Assembly (NCBI GenBank): GCA_946480605.1
Contig: CAMLKW010000064.1
Location: forward strand, 1 to 19,802
DNA: 19,802 nucleotides
Direction of reading: 5' to 3'
DNA from: an uncultured Roseateles sp.
Lineage (GTDB): Bacteria > Pseudomonadota > Gammaproteobacteria > Burkholderiales > Burkholderiaceae
In this document: in pieces, positions 1 through 6,676 of the stretch
How the letters are laid out: each line of letters begins with the position of its first letter
How positions within the stretch are numbered: position 1 is the first letter of the stretch
Made by a program: the position numbers and the translations under genes
Notes under the pieces: generated by a model
The model's input: only the letters and a program-made list of their open reading frames with translations
What the model was told of the DNA's origin: nothing
Database searches by the model: none

Positions 1-33
1 TGTGGGATGGGCGCGGGCCGGGGGGGGGGCGTT

Positions 34-83
34 TTGCTGCGTGGCCCCCGGCCCGCGGCGGGGGCCTCCTCCTTTACCTGCGC
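34..83. repeat. Diverged inverted copy of the palindromic element's core
   Basis: These 50 bases match the reverse complement of 177-226 at 42 of 50 positions without gaps, including a shared CTCCTCCTTTACCT block (66-79). Similarity probably extends weakly on both sides: GTGGGATG at 2-9 recalls the terminus at 154-161, and 84-110 matches the other terminus at about half its positions. So 2-110 may be a decayed full-length copy in the opposite orientation. Confidence 0.65.
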
Positions 84-150
84 ATCCGGCCCGCCCCGCT
101 GCCCGCTTGCGCGACGCTCGGCTTGTTCGTCGAGGACGCCCGAAGCCGCT

Positions 151-250
151 GCAGTGGGATGCGGGGGGACGCAATTGCGAAGGTAAAGGAGGAGGGCCGC
201 GAAGCGGCCCGGGGGACACGTAGCAATTGCGTCCCCCCGCGTCCCACTGC
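151..250. repeat. 100-bp palindromic element with 28-bp terminal inverted repeats
   Basis: Bases 151-178 and 223-250 are inverted copies of each other with one mismatch in 28 (T160). The inner ends contain GCAATTGC (171-178 and 223-230). The 44-nt interior holds a second hairpin, GGGCCGC-GAA-GCGGCCC (194-210), and a purine tract, AGGTAAAGGAGGAG (181-194), that looks like a strong Shine-Dalgarno sequence but has no start codon after it. The layout resembles a MITE or REP/BIME-type intergenic repeat: palindromic, non-coding, present in more than one copy. No target-site duplication is obvious. Family membership is unknown to me. Confidence 0.75.
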
Positions 251-316
251 CATCCGGATGCATGCAGGCATCGGAAGCCGACCGCTGCCGAGGCACTGCC
301 CGCCTCCCGGCACCCC

Positions 317-847
317 TCAAATGCAATCCCACCCCAGCCGTACCACCCCGCAGTGCCGGCAGACGAACTTGTAGAAGGCGTTGTCGCCGGCCGGCTCGTA
401 GTCGCGGGTGGCGGCGGTCCATTGCTTGGCGGTCTTGCCGTAGCGCTGGCACCAGTCGGCCTTCACGGCGTCGCTGGCGTCGGCCACGTCGTCTTCCGAC
501 GCATCGCCGTGGAATTCGCAGGCGTCGTTGCAGTGCGCCAGCCATTCCTCCTGCTGCCAGCAGGAGTAGCCGGGCGTGCGCTGGCTCACCTCGGCGATGA
601 CGTCCGCGGCCACGCCGGCCTGCTGCAGCGGCGCCGGGTCGGAGAAGCTGGCACCCAGCTTGGCGGCGGCCGAGCCGTCGGCAATGCACCAGGGGCACAG
701 CTTCTCGTCCAGGTCGGTCGTCGCATAGACCGGCTGCACGTAGACGAAGCCGCGCTGCTCGCCGCAGCAGGCGCAGCTGATGGTGCGGGGCTCGATGGCG
801 CCGGTGGCCAGCGGGTCGGGGTGGTAGCGGAAGTGGGGCAGGTCCAT
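317..847 (-). CDS. cbrC: CbrC family protein (UPF0167)
   Basis: The 176-aa product opens with LPHFRYHPDPLATGAIE, the hallmark N-terminus of the CbrC/UPF0167 family. E. coli CbrC (YieJ) is about 195 aa, is controlled by CreBC and is linked to colicin E2 tolerance; its biochemical role is unknown. Three paired-cysteine motifs (C25/C28, C51-P-W-C54, C163-R-H-C166) suggest zinc binding. It is probably a soluble cytoplasmic protein. The ATG lies 25 nt after the stop of the upstream beta-glucosidase gene on the same strand, so it could be the last gene of that operon, although nothing in the family ties it to sugar metabolism. No strong Shine-Dalgarno is visible. Family assignment is firm; function is open. 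Confidence 0.9.
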   Translation of the reverse strand: MDLPHFRYHPDPLATGAIEPRTISCACCGEQRGFVYVQPVYATTDLDEKLCPWCIADGSAAAKLGASFSDPAPLQQAGVAADVIAEVSQRTPGYSCWQQEEWLAHCNDACEFHGDASEDDVADASDAVKADWCQRYGKTAKQWTAATRDYEPAGDNAFYKFVCRHCGVVRLGWDCI

Positions 848-871
848 GCCGCCACGCTAACAGAGGGCGGC
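848..871 (-). promoter_or_regulatory. Intercistronic hairpin abutting the cbrC start codon
   Basis: GCCGCC (848-853) and GGCGGC (866-871) form a perfect 6-bp stem with a 12-nt loop. The stem fills nearly the whole gap between the beta-glucosidase stop and the cbrC ATG, ending at the base before the ATG. No T-tract follows, so an intrinsic terminator is unlikely. If formed in RNA it would cover the cbrC ribosome-binding region and could lower its translation relative to the sugar genes. This is inference from base pairing only. Confidence 0.35.
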
Positions 872-872
872 T

Positions 873-2240
873 TCAGCGCGCCGCGCGACGTTCCCTCAAG
901 AAGTCCGCATAGGCCAGCGCGCTGCGCTTGAGCGTGCGCTGCTGGGTCTCGAAGTCCACATGCACGAGGCCGAAGCGGCGCTCATAGCCGAAGGCCCATT
1001 CGAAGTTGTCCAGCAGCGACCAGACGAAATAGCCGCGCACATCCACGCCGTTGTCCATGGCCCGCGAGCAGGCCGCGAAGTGGCGCTTCAGGTAGCTCTG
1101 GCGCTGAACGTCGTCGACGCCGCTGCCGCCCACCGTGTCGGCGCTGGACATGCCGTTCTCTGTGATGAAGATGGGCGGCAGGTTGGCGTACTCGGCCTTG
1201 AAGGCTTGCAGCAGATCCTGCAGGCCTTGTGGGTAGACCTCCCAGTCCATCGTCGTGCGCTCGACATCAGGCTCGCGCACCCAGGCTATGGTGTCGGGGC
1301 CGGCCGAGCGCAGCACGGCGCGGCTGTAGAAGTTCAGGCCCAGGTAGTCGATGGGGCGGCGGATGATGTCCATGTCGCCGGCCAGCGCCAGCGGCTCGCA
1401 GCCCTTCCAGTAGCGCCACAGGTCGGCCGGGTACTCGCCCTTGAGCAGCGGGTCCAGCACCCAGCGGTTCTGGTAGGTCTCGAACAGCAGCGCGGCGTCG
1501 CGGTCGGCCGGCGTGTCGGTCAGCGGATAGCCGGGCGCCACGTTGGCGACGATGCCGTGTTGCGCCTTGGGGTCGTTGGCCCGCATGGCCGGCAGCGCCA
1601 GGCCGTGGCCCAGCAGCAGGTGGTGCATGGCCTGCACGCCCCAGCGCGGCACTTCGTGGCCCGGCGCATGGTGGCCGTTGCCATAGCCCAGGTAGGCCGA
1701 ACACCAGGGCTCGTTGTGCGTGGCCCAGGCCGCCACGCCGCAGCCGCCCAGGCGGCGCGTCATCAGGTCGGCGTAGTCGGCGAAGCGGTAGGCGGTTTCG
1801 CGGTTCAGCCAGCCGCCCTTGTCTTCGAGGTGCTGGGGCAGGTCCCAGTGGTAGAGCGTCACGTAGGCGGCGATGCCGCGCTCGGCCATGCCGTCCAGCA
1901 GCCGCTGGTAGAAGGCGATGCCGCGCTCGTTGGGCTGGCCCGCCTCGTTCATCACCCGCGGCCAGGCGATGGAGAAGCGGTAGGCGTCCACGCCCAGGCG
2001 CTGCAGGATGTCCAGGTCTTGCTCGAAGCGGTGGTAGTGGTCGCAGGCCACGTCGCCGTTCTCGCCACGCAGCACCTTGCCCGGCGTGGCGCAGAAGCGG
2101 TCCCAGATGGACTCCAGCCGGCCGTCCTCGCGGGCCGCGCCCTCGATCTGGTAGGACGAAGTGCCGGCACCGAACACGAAGCCGGGGCGGCGCATCAGGG
2201 AGCCCGCGGGCGGGGCGATGAGGTCTGCGATGGAGGTCAT
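873..2240 (-). CDS. GH1 family beta-glucosidase
   Basis: Retaining glycoside hydrolase of family 1, expected to hydrolyse beta-glucosides such as cellobiose in the cytoplasm. With the chosen start the protein is 455 aa, the usual GH1 length. Landmarks in order: FVFGAGTSSYQIEGA (21-35), TLYHWDLPQ (128-136), THNEP with acid/base E177, LNFYSR (302-307), ITENG with nucleophile E361, and the C-terminal FVWSLLDNFEW (405-415). There is no signal peptide, consistent with hydrolysis after import by the nearby symporter. The frame stays open to 2297, but the first MTS start (ATG at 2240) lies 17 nt after the upstream kinase stop and avoids overlap, so I prefer it; the Shine-Dalgarno is weak. Close kinase-glucosidase spacing indicates co-transcription. 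Exact substrate (beta-glucoside or beta-galactoside) cannot be read from sequence. Confidence 0.95.
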   Translation of the reverse strand: MTSIADLIAPPAGSLMRRPGFVFGAGTSSYQIEGAAREDGRLESIWDRFCATPGKVLRGENGDVACDHYHRFEQDLDILQRLGVDAYRFSIAWPRVMNEAGQPNERGIAFYQRLLDGMAERGIAAYVTLYHWDLPQHLEDKGGWLNRETAYRFADYADLMTRRLGGCGVAAWATHNEPWCSAYLGYGNGHHAPGHEVPRWGVQAMHHLLLGHGLALPAMRANDPKAQHGIVANVAPGYPLTDTPADRDAALLFETYQNRWVLDPLLKGEYPADLWRYWKGCEPLALAGDMDIIRRPIDYLGLNFYSRAVLRSAGPDTIAWVREPDVERTTMDWEVYPQGLQDLLQAFKAEYANLPPIFITENGMSSADTVGGSGVDDVQRQSYLKRHFAACSRAMDNGVDVRGYFVWSLLDNFEWAFGYERRFGLVHVDFETQQRTLKRSALAYADFLRERRAAR

Positions 2241-2257
2241 GGACGGAGTCGGAAGGG

Positions 2258-3184
2258 TCAGGGGGAGGGCGGCAGTGCCTGCAGCGCGTCGCGCCACGGG
2301 GTCAGGGGTTGCGGATCGGCGGGCAAAGGCCCGCGCAGGCCACAGATGAACGACGCGTAGCGGTTGGCCAGCGCCAGCGTGGCGGGCAGGTCGCGGCCCA
2401 GCGCCAGGCCGGCCAGCAGCGTGGCCGTAAAGGCGTCGCCCGCGCCGACGGTGTCGACCAGCTGCAGCTGGCGCTCGCCGGGGCCGCTGGCCAGCAGCGC
2501 ACCACCGGGGCCGTAGAAGCGCCAGCCATCGGCGCCGCAGGTCAGCACCAGGCGCTGCAGCGCGAAGCGGGCCATCAGCGCGGCCACCTGGGTGGTCTCG
2601 TCGATCGCTTCTTCGGTGAACCAGCCGGCCAGCCGCGCCAGTTCCTCGTCGTTGACCTTGACCCAGTCGGCCAGCATCAGCGATTCGGCGGCCAGCAGCG
2701 GCGTGTCGGTGCCAGGGCGCAGATTCAGGTCCAGCAGGCGCAGACCGTCGAAACCCTTCGTCAGCGCGCGGATGGTCGCGCGCGAGGCCGCATGGCGCTG
2801 CGCCAGACTGCCGAAATAGACGACGGCAGGTTGCGCGTCGGCCAGCAGGGCCCGGGCGGGCGCGGCATCCAGATGGTCCCAGGCCGCGTCGCCGTGGATC
2901 TCGAAGCGGTGGCCGCCGCCGGGCAGCTCGTGCACGCTGACGCGGCCCGTCGCATGGCTCTCGTCGCGCTGCAGGCCTTGCTCGCCCAGGTCGTAGCGCC
3001 GCGCGCTGTCGCGCACGAAGCGGCCGTTGGCGTCGTCGGCGCCGAGTCGGCTGATGAACAGCACCGGGGCGCCCAGCGCGGCGACGGAACGCGCCACGTT
3101 GAACGGCGCACCGCCGGCCACGGGGCCGTCATGGAACTCGTCCACCAGGGCTTCGCCCAGGACGGCAATGGAGCGGGAGGTCAT
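2258..3184 (-). CDS. PfkB family sugar kinase (fructokinase-like)
   Basis: ATP-dependent ribokinase/PfkB-fold sugar kinase of 308 aa, typical for the family. It shows the sugar-binding segment GGAPFNVA (24-31), the metal/phosphate-site region LKVNDEE-like VKVNDEE (175-181), and the signature DTVGAGDAF (244-252) with catalytic base D250. The second PfkB signature places it near bacterial fructokinases, but substrate calls in this family are unreliable. Being first in an operon with a beta-glucosidase suggests it phosphorylates a monosaccharide released there. The frame extends to a TTG at 3223 lying inside an operator-like palindrome; the ATG at 3184, starting MTSRSIAVLGE, fits the family N-terminus better. 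No Shine-Dalgarno precedes this ATG, and the predicted promoter ends only 7 nt before it. Confidence 0.9.
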   Translation of the reverse strand: MTSRSIAVLGEALVDEFHDGPVAGGAPFNVARSVAALGAPVLFISRLGADDANGRFVRDSARRYDLGEQGLQRDESHATGRVSVHELPGGGHRFEIHGDAAWDHLDAAPARALLADAQPAVVYFGSLAQRHAASRATIRALTKGFDGLRLLDLNLRPGTDTPLLAAESLMLADWVKVNDEELARLAGWFTEEAIDETTQVAALMARFALQRLVLTCGADGWRFYGPGGALLASGPGERQLQLVDTVGAGDAFTATLLAGLALGRDLPATLALANRYASFICGLRGPLPADPQPLTPWRDALQALPPSP

Positions 3185-3191
3185 TCGAAAT

Positions 3192-3220
3192 ATTCTAGGC
3201 AACAACTTTTGTTTAGTGAA
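3192..3220 (-). promoter_or_regulatory. Predicted sigma-70 promoter of the kinase-glucosidase operon
   Basis: Reading the minus strand, TTCACT (3220-3215; 4 of 6 to TTGACA), a 17-nt spacer and TAGAAT (3197-3192; 5 of 6 to TATAAT) form a promoter in an AT-rich patch that stands out in this GC-rich sequence. The -10 box ends 7 nt before the kinase ATG, so transcription would begin at or next to the start codon and the mRNA would be leaderless or nearly so. The -35 box lies within the operator-like palindrome 3209-3223, which fits repression. Confidence 0.5.
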
Positions 3221-3223
3221 CAA
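3209..3223. promoter_or_regulatory. Operator-like palindrome upstream of the kinase
   Basis: TTGTTTAGTGAACAA is a 15-bp inverted repeat around G3216 with six of seven base pairs matched. It overlaps the predicted -35 box of the kinase operon. A related sequence, TGTTTACTAAAAA (4406-4418), lies in front of the symporter gene and matches at 10 of 13 positions. Sharing between the two likely promoters of one catabolic locus, with a LacI-type gene between them, makes this a good candidate binding site for that regulator. Confidence 0.5.
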
Positions 3224-3266
3224 TTGAAGGATCGGGGCGATCCCGCATGGCCTGCGTTGCCCGTGG

Positions 3267-3280
3267 TGGAAGCGCTTGCA
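3267..3280. promoter_or_regulatory. Canonical LacI/GalR-type operator upstream of the regulator
   Basis: TGGAAGCGCTTGCA is a 14-bp palindrome with six of seven pairs matched and a central CpG. This is the classic form of LacI/GalR operators (compare the cre-type TGNAANCGNTNNCA pattern). It lies 50 nt before the regulator start codon, so autoregulation or control by another LacI-family protein is plausible. It differs in spacing and core from the odd-length palindromes at 3209-3223 and 4406-4418. Confidence 0.4.
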
Positions 3281-3329
3281 TGCACAATCGCGCCCCAGTC
3301 GAAGGCGCTAAACAAGCGAGGATGAGGCC

Positions 3330-4358
3330 ATGGCCGAAAAGCGGGGAGTGACGATTCGGGAATTGGCCCAGGCCGCCGGCGTGTCCATCGGCACCGTGTC
3401 GCGCGCGCTGAAGGGCCAGCCGGGTCTGTCCGAGCAGACGCGTGCCCAGGTCATGGAAGTGGCTCAGCAACTGGGCTACGACACCGCCAAGCTGCGGACC
3501 GGAAAGCCGCGTCGCATCCTGTTTCTTTATGGCCGCCTGATCGGTTCGCTGGCGACCAACCCCTTCTATTCCTACGTGCTGCACGGCGCCGAGATCGCCT
3601 GCCGGGAGGCCGGCGTGCCGTTGAGCCTGATGTCGGTGGTGGCGGGCGACGACGTGGCCGGCCAGGTGCGCCGCCACGAGGCAGACGCGCTGCTGGGGGC
3701 GGGCTACATGGACCCCGAGGTCATGGACGCCGTGCGCCAGTGCGACCTGCCGCTGGTGCTGGTGGATCACTTCCACCCGGGCGTGCGCAGCATCAACGAC
3801 GACAACCTGCTGGGCGGCTGGCTGGCCACCAAGCATCTGCTGGACGGTGGCGCCCAGCGCGTGGCGGCCATCTTCGGCCCGCTGGCGCACTACTCGACGT
3901 CGCTGCGTGCCAAGGGCTTTCGCCGCGCGCTGTTCGAGGCAGGCCGCCTGTTCGACCCCGACTACGAGGTCACGCTGGACCCGGCGCTGGACTATCGCGA
4001 AGCCGGCCGCGATGCGATGCGCCGCCTGCTGGCGCTGCCCCAGCCCCCCGATGCGGTGTTCGCGTACAACGACTCGACAGCCATGCATGCCATCGAGTAC
4101 TGCCACGACCAGGGTCTGCGCGTGCCCGAGGACGTGCGCTTCATCGGCTATGACGACATCGAGGCCGCCGCGCGTTTCAAGCCGCCGCTGTCTACCGTGA
4201 AGATGGACAAGGAGGCGCTGGGCCAACTGGCTGCGCGTGCGCTGATCGAGGGGGATACCGAGCCCAACGATGCCTGGCTGCCGGTGGAGCTGGTGGTGCG
4301 TGAAAGCTCGACGCCACCGGCCGTGCCCGCACGCAAGCCGCGCAAGCAGACGGCCTAG
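3330..4358 (+). CDS. LacI family transcriptional regulator
   Basis: The 342-aa protein has the LacI layout: an N-terminal helix-turn-helix (TIRELAQAAGVSIGTVSRAL, 8-27) followed by a periplasmic-binding-protein-like effector domain from about residue 62 to the end. An AGGATGAGG Shine-Dalgarno precedes the ATG. The hinge after LGY reads DTAKLRTGKPRR, about three residues shorter than the usual RPNAAARSLRTG form, so DNA contacts by the hinge helix may differ from classical LacI. It is transcribed away from the kinase-glucosidase operon and towards the symporter, the expected position for a local repressor relieved by a sugar or disaccharide. The effector is not identifiable from sequence. Confidence 0.93.
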   Translation: MAEKRGVTIRELAQAAGVSIGTVSRALKGQPGLSEQTRAQVMEVAQQLGYDTAKLRTGKPRRILFLYGRLIGSLATNPFYSYVLHGAEIACREAGVPLSLMSVVAGDDVAGQVRRHEADALLGAGYMDPEVMDAVRQCDLPLVLVDHFHPGVRSINDDNLLGGWLATKHLLDGGAQRVAAIFGPLAHYSTSLRAKGFRRALFEAGRLFDPDYEVTLDPALDYREAGRDAMRRLLALPQPPDAVFAYNDSTAMHAIEYCHDQGLRVPEDVRFIGYDDIEAAARFKPPLSTVKMDKEALGQLAARALIEGDTEPNDAWLPVELVVRESSTPPAVPARKPRKQTA

Positions 4359-4365
4359 GTGTTTC

Positions 4366-4390
4366 ACCGCTTTCGGCGGTTTGGGTTGTT
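4366..4390 (+). terminator. Possible terminator after the lacI-type gene
   Basis: ACCGC (4366-4370) and GCGGT (4376-4380) form a 5-bp stem with a 5-nt loop 7 nt after the regulator stop. A T/G-rich run, TTGGGTTGTT, follows and ends in the symporter's -35-like box. The tail is an imperfect U-tract, so termination may be weak. Confidence 0.4.
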
Positions 4391-4418
4391 AAACGAAAAT
4401 ATTGCTGTTTACTAAAAA
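4386..4418 (+). promoter_or_regulatory. Predicted promoter and operator of the symporter gene
   Basis: TTGTTA (4386-4391) and TACTAA (4410-4415) resemble -35 and -10 boxes spaced 18 nt apart, in a clearly AT-rich patch. The -10 region lies inside TGTTTACTAAAAA (4406-4418), whose core TTTACTAAA is a perfect 9-bp palindrome and which resembles the operator-like site before the kinase. Binding there would block RNA polymerase directly. The prediction rests on sequence pattern only. Confidence 0.45.
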
Positions 4419-4451
4419 TGCCCGCCAAACCAGGGCGGCAAGGAGACAGCA

Positions 4452-5930
4452 GTGATTGCCGATCGCGACGGGGGCGTTCCCGTGCCCCATTCCGCCACGC
4501 CCACACCCCATGCCGCGCCCGCTGCCGCGCAGGTCGACGACCGCGTGCCGATGTCGCAGAAGATCGGCTTCGGCCTCGGCTCCTTCCATGACATGTGGGG
4601 CCACTGGCTGTACCAGTCGCTGGTCTTCCACGTCTTCAACATCGGCCTGGGCGTGGCGCCGCAGCTGATCTCGATGGCCATGGGCATCAAGATCTTCGCG
4701 GACGCGGTGTCCGACGCGATGTTCGGCTGGATCTCCGACAACACCCGCAGCCGCTGGGGGCGCCGGCGCCCCTTCATCCTCGTCGGCGGCATCCTGACGG
4801 GCATCGGCCTGCCGCTGCTGTTCGCCGTCGGCCGCGGCTGGAGCGACACCGAGTACTTCATCTTCCTGCTCGTCTCGACCTGCCTGTACGCGCCGGTCAT
4901 GAGCTGCTTCGCGATGCCCTGGAACAGCCTGGGCGCCGAACTCACGCCGGGCTACCACGAGCGCACGCGCGTGATGTCCATCAAGAACGCGATCCAGAAG
5001 ATTCCCGAGCTGGGCATGTTCGTCGCCGCGCAGTTCACGACGCTCTACTTCTTCCACGACGCCAACGGCAAGCCCGACATCCTGCTCGGCGCCCAGGTCT
5101 ACACGTCCATCCTGGGCGGCATCCTGGTGGTGCTGGCCATCCTGATCTTCTCGCTGACGCGCGAGCGCTATTACGAGAGCTTCGTGGCGCAAAGCCGCCA
5201 GCGCGTGCCGTTCAAGGACACGCTGTACCGCACGCTGAAGAACAAGCCGTTCCGCCTGATGCTGGGCACCATGCTGACCTACAACATGGCCACGGCCATG
5301 GTGGGGCTGCTGGGCTACTACGCCACCGTCTACTACGTCTGCGGCGGCGACGTCGTCCAGGCCACGAAGTGGAACTCGCTGATGGGCGTGGCCGGCCTCG
5401 TCAGCGGCCTCGCCGGCATCGCCTTCGCGGGCTGGGTGGCCAAGCGGCACGGCAAGCGCAATGCGCTGATGACCGTGCTGTGGCTGGGCATCGCCGCCTT
5501 CATCGGCGACTGGTTCTTCTACAACCCACAACTGCCCTGGCTGCAGCTGTTCGCCAGCGGCGGCGTGGCCTTCATCGGCGCCGGCTTCTGGACCATCTAC
5601 GGCTCCGCCATGGCCGACGTCATCGACCATGACGAACTCGGCACCGGCCAGCGCCGCGAGGGCTCGTTCGCGGCCTGCGGCTCGTGGATCAGCAAGGTCG
5701 GCCTGGCGCTGGGCAACAGCGCCTCGGGCTGGGTGCTGGCCTTCACGGGCTTCAACGCCAAGCTGCCCGTGCAGGGCGAAGACGCGATCTTCCTGATCCG
5801 CGTCTGCCTGTCCGGCATTCCCATCGTGGGCCTGCTGATCGCGCTGGTGATCGTGTCGCGCTACTTCCTGACGGAAAAGCGCATGTACGAAATCCGCACC
5901 GAGCTGGAAGCCCGGCGCGGCACCGTTTGA
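4452..5930 (+). CDS. GPH-family sugar:cation symporter (MFS)
   Basis: Inner-membrane transporter of the glycoside-pentoside-hexuronide:cation symporter family (MelB/LacS/XylP relatives), 492 aa with about twelve hydrophobic segments. The diagnostic loop DNTRSRWGRRRPFI (96-109) matches the conserved cytoplasmic motif of the family. An N-terminal tail of about 33 residues, rich in Pro and Ala, precedes the conserved MSQKIGFGLGSF. I start at GTG 4452 because AAGGAG (4440-4445) lies 6 nt before it; an internal ATG at 4551 would give a family-length N-terminus but lacks a Shine-Dalgarno. With the neighbouring GH1 enzyme it probably imports beta-glucosides with H+ or Na+. Substrate is inferred from context. 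Confidence 0.93.
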   Translation: MIADRDGGVPVPHSATPTPHAAPAAAQVDDRVPMSQKIGFGLGSFHDMWGHWLYQSLVFHVFNIGLGVAPQLISMAMGIKIFADAVSDAMFGWISDNTRSRWGRRRPFILVGGILTGIGLPLLFAVGRGWSDTEYFIFLLVSTCLYAPVMSCFAMPWNSLGAELTPGYHERTRVMSIKNAIQKIPELGMFVAAQFTTLYFFHDANGKPDILLGAQVYTSILGGILVVLAILIFSLTRERYYESFVAQSRQRVPFKDTLYRTLKNKPFRLMLGTMLTYNMATAMVGLLGYYATVYYVCGGDVVQATKWNSLMGVAGLVSGLAGIAFAGWVAKRHGKRNALMTVLWLGIAAFIGDWFFYNPQLPWLQLFASGGVAFIGAGFWTIYGSAMADVIDHDELGTGQRREGSFAACGSWISKVGLALGNSASGWVLAFTGFNAKLPVQGEDAIFLIRVCLSGIPIVGLLIALVIVSRYFLTEKRMYEIRTELEARRGTV

Positions 5931-5933
5931 CGC

Positions 5934-6575
5934 TCAGTAGCCCAGCGTGAAGCGGCGGCGGCGGAACTGCGGCGCTTCCAGTTCGTTGACGATGGCGGCG
6001 GCCAGGTCTTCAACGCTGATGTGGCTCTCGCCCTTGGCGTCGAACACCGGCTCGTCGCGCCCCAGGCGGAACCTGCCGGTGCGCTGGCCCGGTGCCAGGT
6101 GCATGGCGGGCGACACGAAGGTCCAGTCCAGCCCCGACTGATCGGCGCGCAGCCGGTTCAGCGCCTCGCGGGCGGCCAGCGCGCCTTGCTTCCACTCGGC
6201 CGGGAAGGCCGGCGAGTCCACCAGTTGTTGGCCCGGTGCGATGAACAGGCTGCCGGCGCCGCCGACGACGATGAGGCGCACGCCAGCCTCACGGGCCGCG
6301 GTGGCGATCGCGTCGCTGCCGCGCAGGAAGTCGTCGTGCAGCTTGGGGTTGGCCCAGCCGGCGTTGAAGGCGCTGACGACGGCATCCACGCCGCTCAGCG
6401 CCGCGGCCACATCGTCGCCGCCCAGCACGTCCACCGCGCGGGCTTCCAAGCCCGGCCGGGCGGCCAGCTTGGCGACGTCGCGCTGCAGCGCGCGCACCTG
6501 GTGGCCGCGGTTCAGCAGTTCTTCGAGCACGGCCTTGCCGACAAAGCCGGTGGCACCGATCAGGGCGATGTTCAT
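5934..6575 (-). CDS. NAD(P)-binding oxidoreductase, NmrA/SDR-like
   Basis: The 213-aa protein begins MNIALIGATGFVG with the GxxGxxG dinucleotide-binding motif (7-13), followed by a Rossmann fold typical of the NAD(P)H-binding, atypical short-chain dehydrogenase group (YwnB/NmrA-like). A catalytic Tyr-x3-Lys pair is not evident, so it may be a redox sensor or a flavin/NADPH reductase-like protein rather than a classical dehydrogenase. The frame continues upstream to 6626, but ATG 6575 matches the family start and has GGAGA upstream. Its 3' end converges with the symporter, 3 nt apart. It is divergent from a LysR gene, a common arrangement in which the LysR protein controls its neighbour; enzymes of this type are often part of redox or electrophile responses. 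Confidence 0.88.
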   Translation of the reverse strand: MNIALIGATGFVGKAVLEELLNRGHQVRALQRDVAKLAARPGLEARAVDVLGGDDVAAALSGVDAVVSAFNAGWANPKLHDDFLRGSDAIATAAREAGVRLIVVGGAGSLFIAPGQQLVDSPAFPAEWKQGALAAREALNRLRADQSGLDWTFVSPAMHLAPGQRTGRFRLGRDEPVFDAKGESHISVEDLAAAIVNELEAPQFRRRRFTLGY

Positions 6576-6615
6576 GAGCTTCTCTCCATCATGCAGGTTG
6601 CGATGGATGAATTGT

Positions 6616-6628
6616 TTGTGCTTCACAA
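6616..6628. promoter_or_regulatory. LysR box in the divergent intergenic region
   Basis: TTGTG-CTT-CACAA is a perfect 5-bp inverted repeat of the T-N11-A form typical of LysR-type regulator binding sites. It lies between the NmrA-like gene and the divergent LysR gene. Confidence 0.6.
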
Positions 6629-6651
6629 TCCCCTGATAAGACGGCTTTAAT
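6622..6651 (+). promoter_or_regulatory. Predicted promoter of the LysR gene
   Basis: TTCACA (6622-6627, 5 of 6) and TTTAAT (6646-6651, 5 of 6) are spaced 18 nt apart, upstream of the LysR start at 6677. The -35 box overlaps the LysR box, the usual arrangement for autorepression. No clear Shine-Dalgarno is visible before the LysR ATG. Confidence 0.45.
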
Positions 6652-6676
6652 CGCCAGAACTGTTTAGAAAAACTTC

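Larger units (their letters stand above)
1..316. other. Non-coding region with palindromic repeats
   Basis: I see no credible gene in these bases. The short open frames here are arginine/proline/glycine-rich translations of GC-rich palindromic DNA with no family resemblance. The stretch lies downstream of the cbrC homologue, which ends at 319 reading leftwards. It holds two inverted-repeat units described separately (34-83 and 151-250) and a perfect 10-bp palindrome, CATCCGGATG, at 251-260. The hairpins could end transcription arriving from cbrC, but no T-tract follows in that direction. Confidence 0.7.

Noticed and set aside
181..226. Shine-Dalgarno-like AAAGGAGG in the left repeat taken as the start of a small gene
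   Set aside because: No ATG, GTG or TTG with a sensible following frame lies within 5-12 nt; the sequence is part of a repeated palindromic element.
1..300. Palindromic repeats considered as a CRISPR array or tandem repeat
   Set aside because: There are only two units, in opposite orientation, with no regular spacers and no cas genes.
227..931. A 234-codon plus-strand frame opposite cbrC
   Set aside because: It runs antisense to cbrC, whose conserved N-terminus and CxxC motifs identify the coding strand, and its own translation shows no family features.
960..2360. A 466-codon plus-strand frame opposite the GH1 gene
   Set aside because: Composition is Val/Ala/Gln/Gly/His-rich with no motif, while the minus strand encodes an intact GH1 enzyme with both catalytic glutamates.
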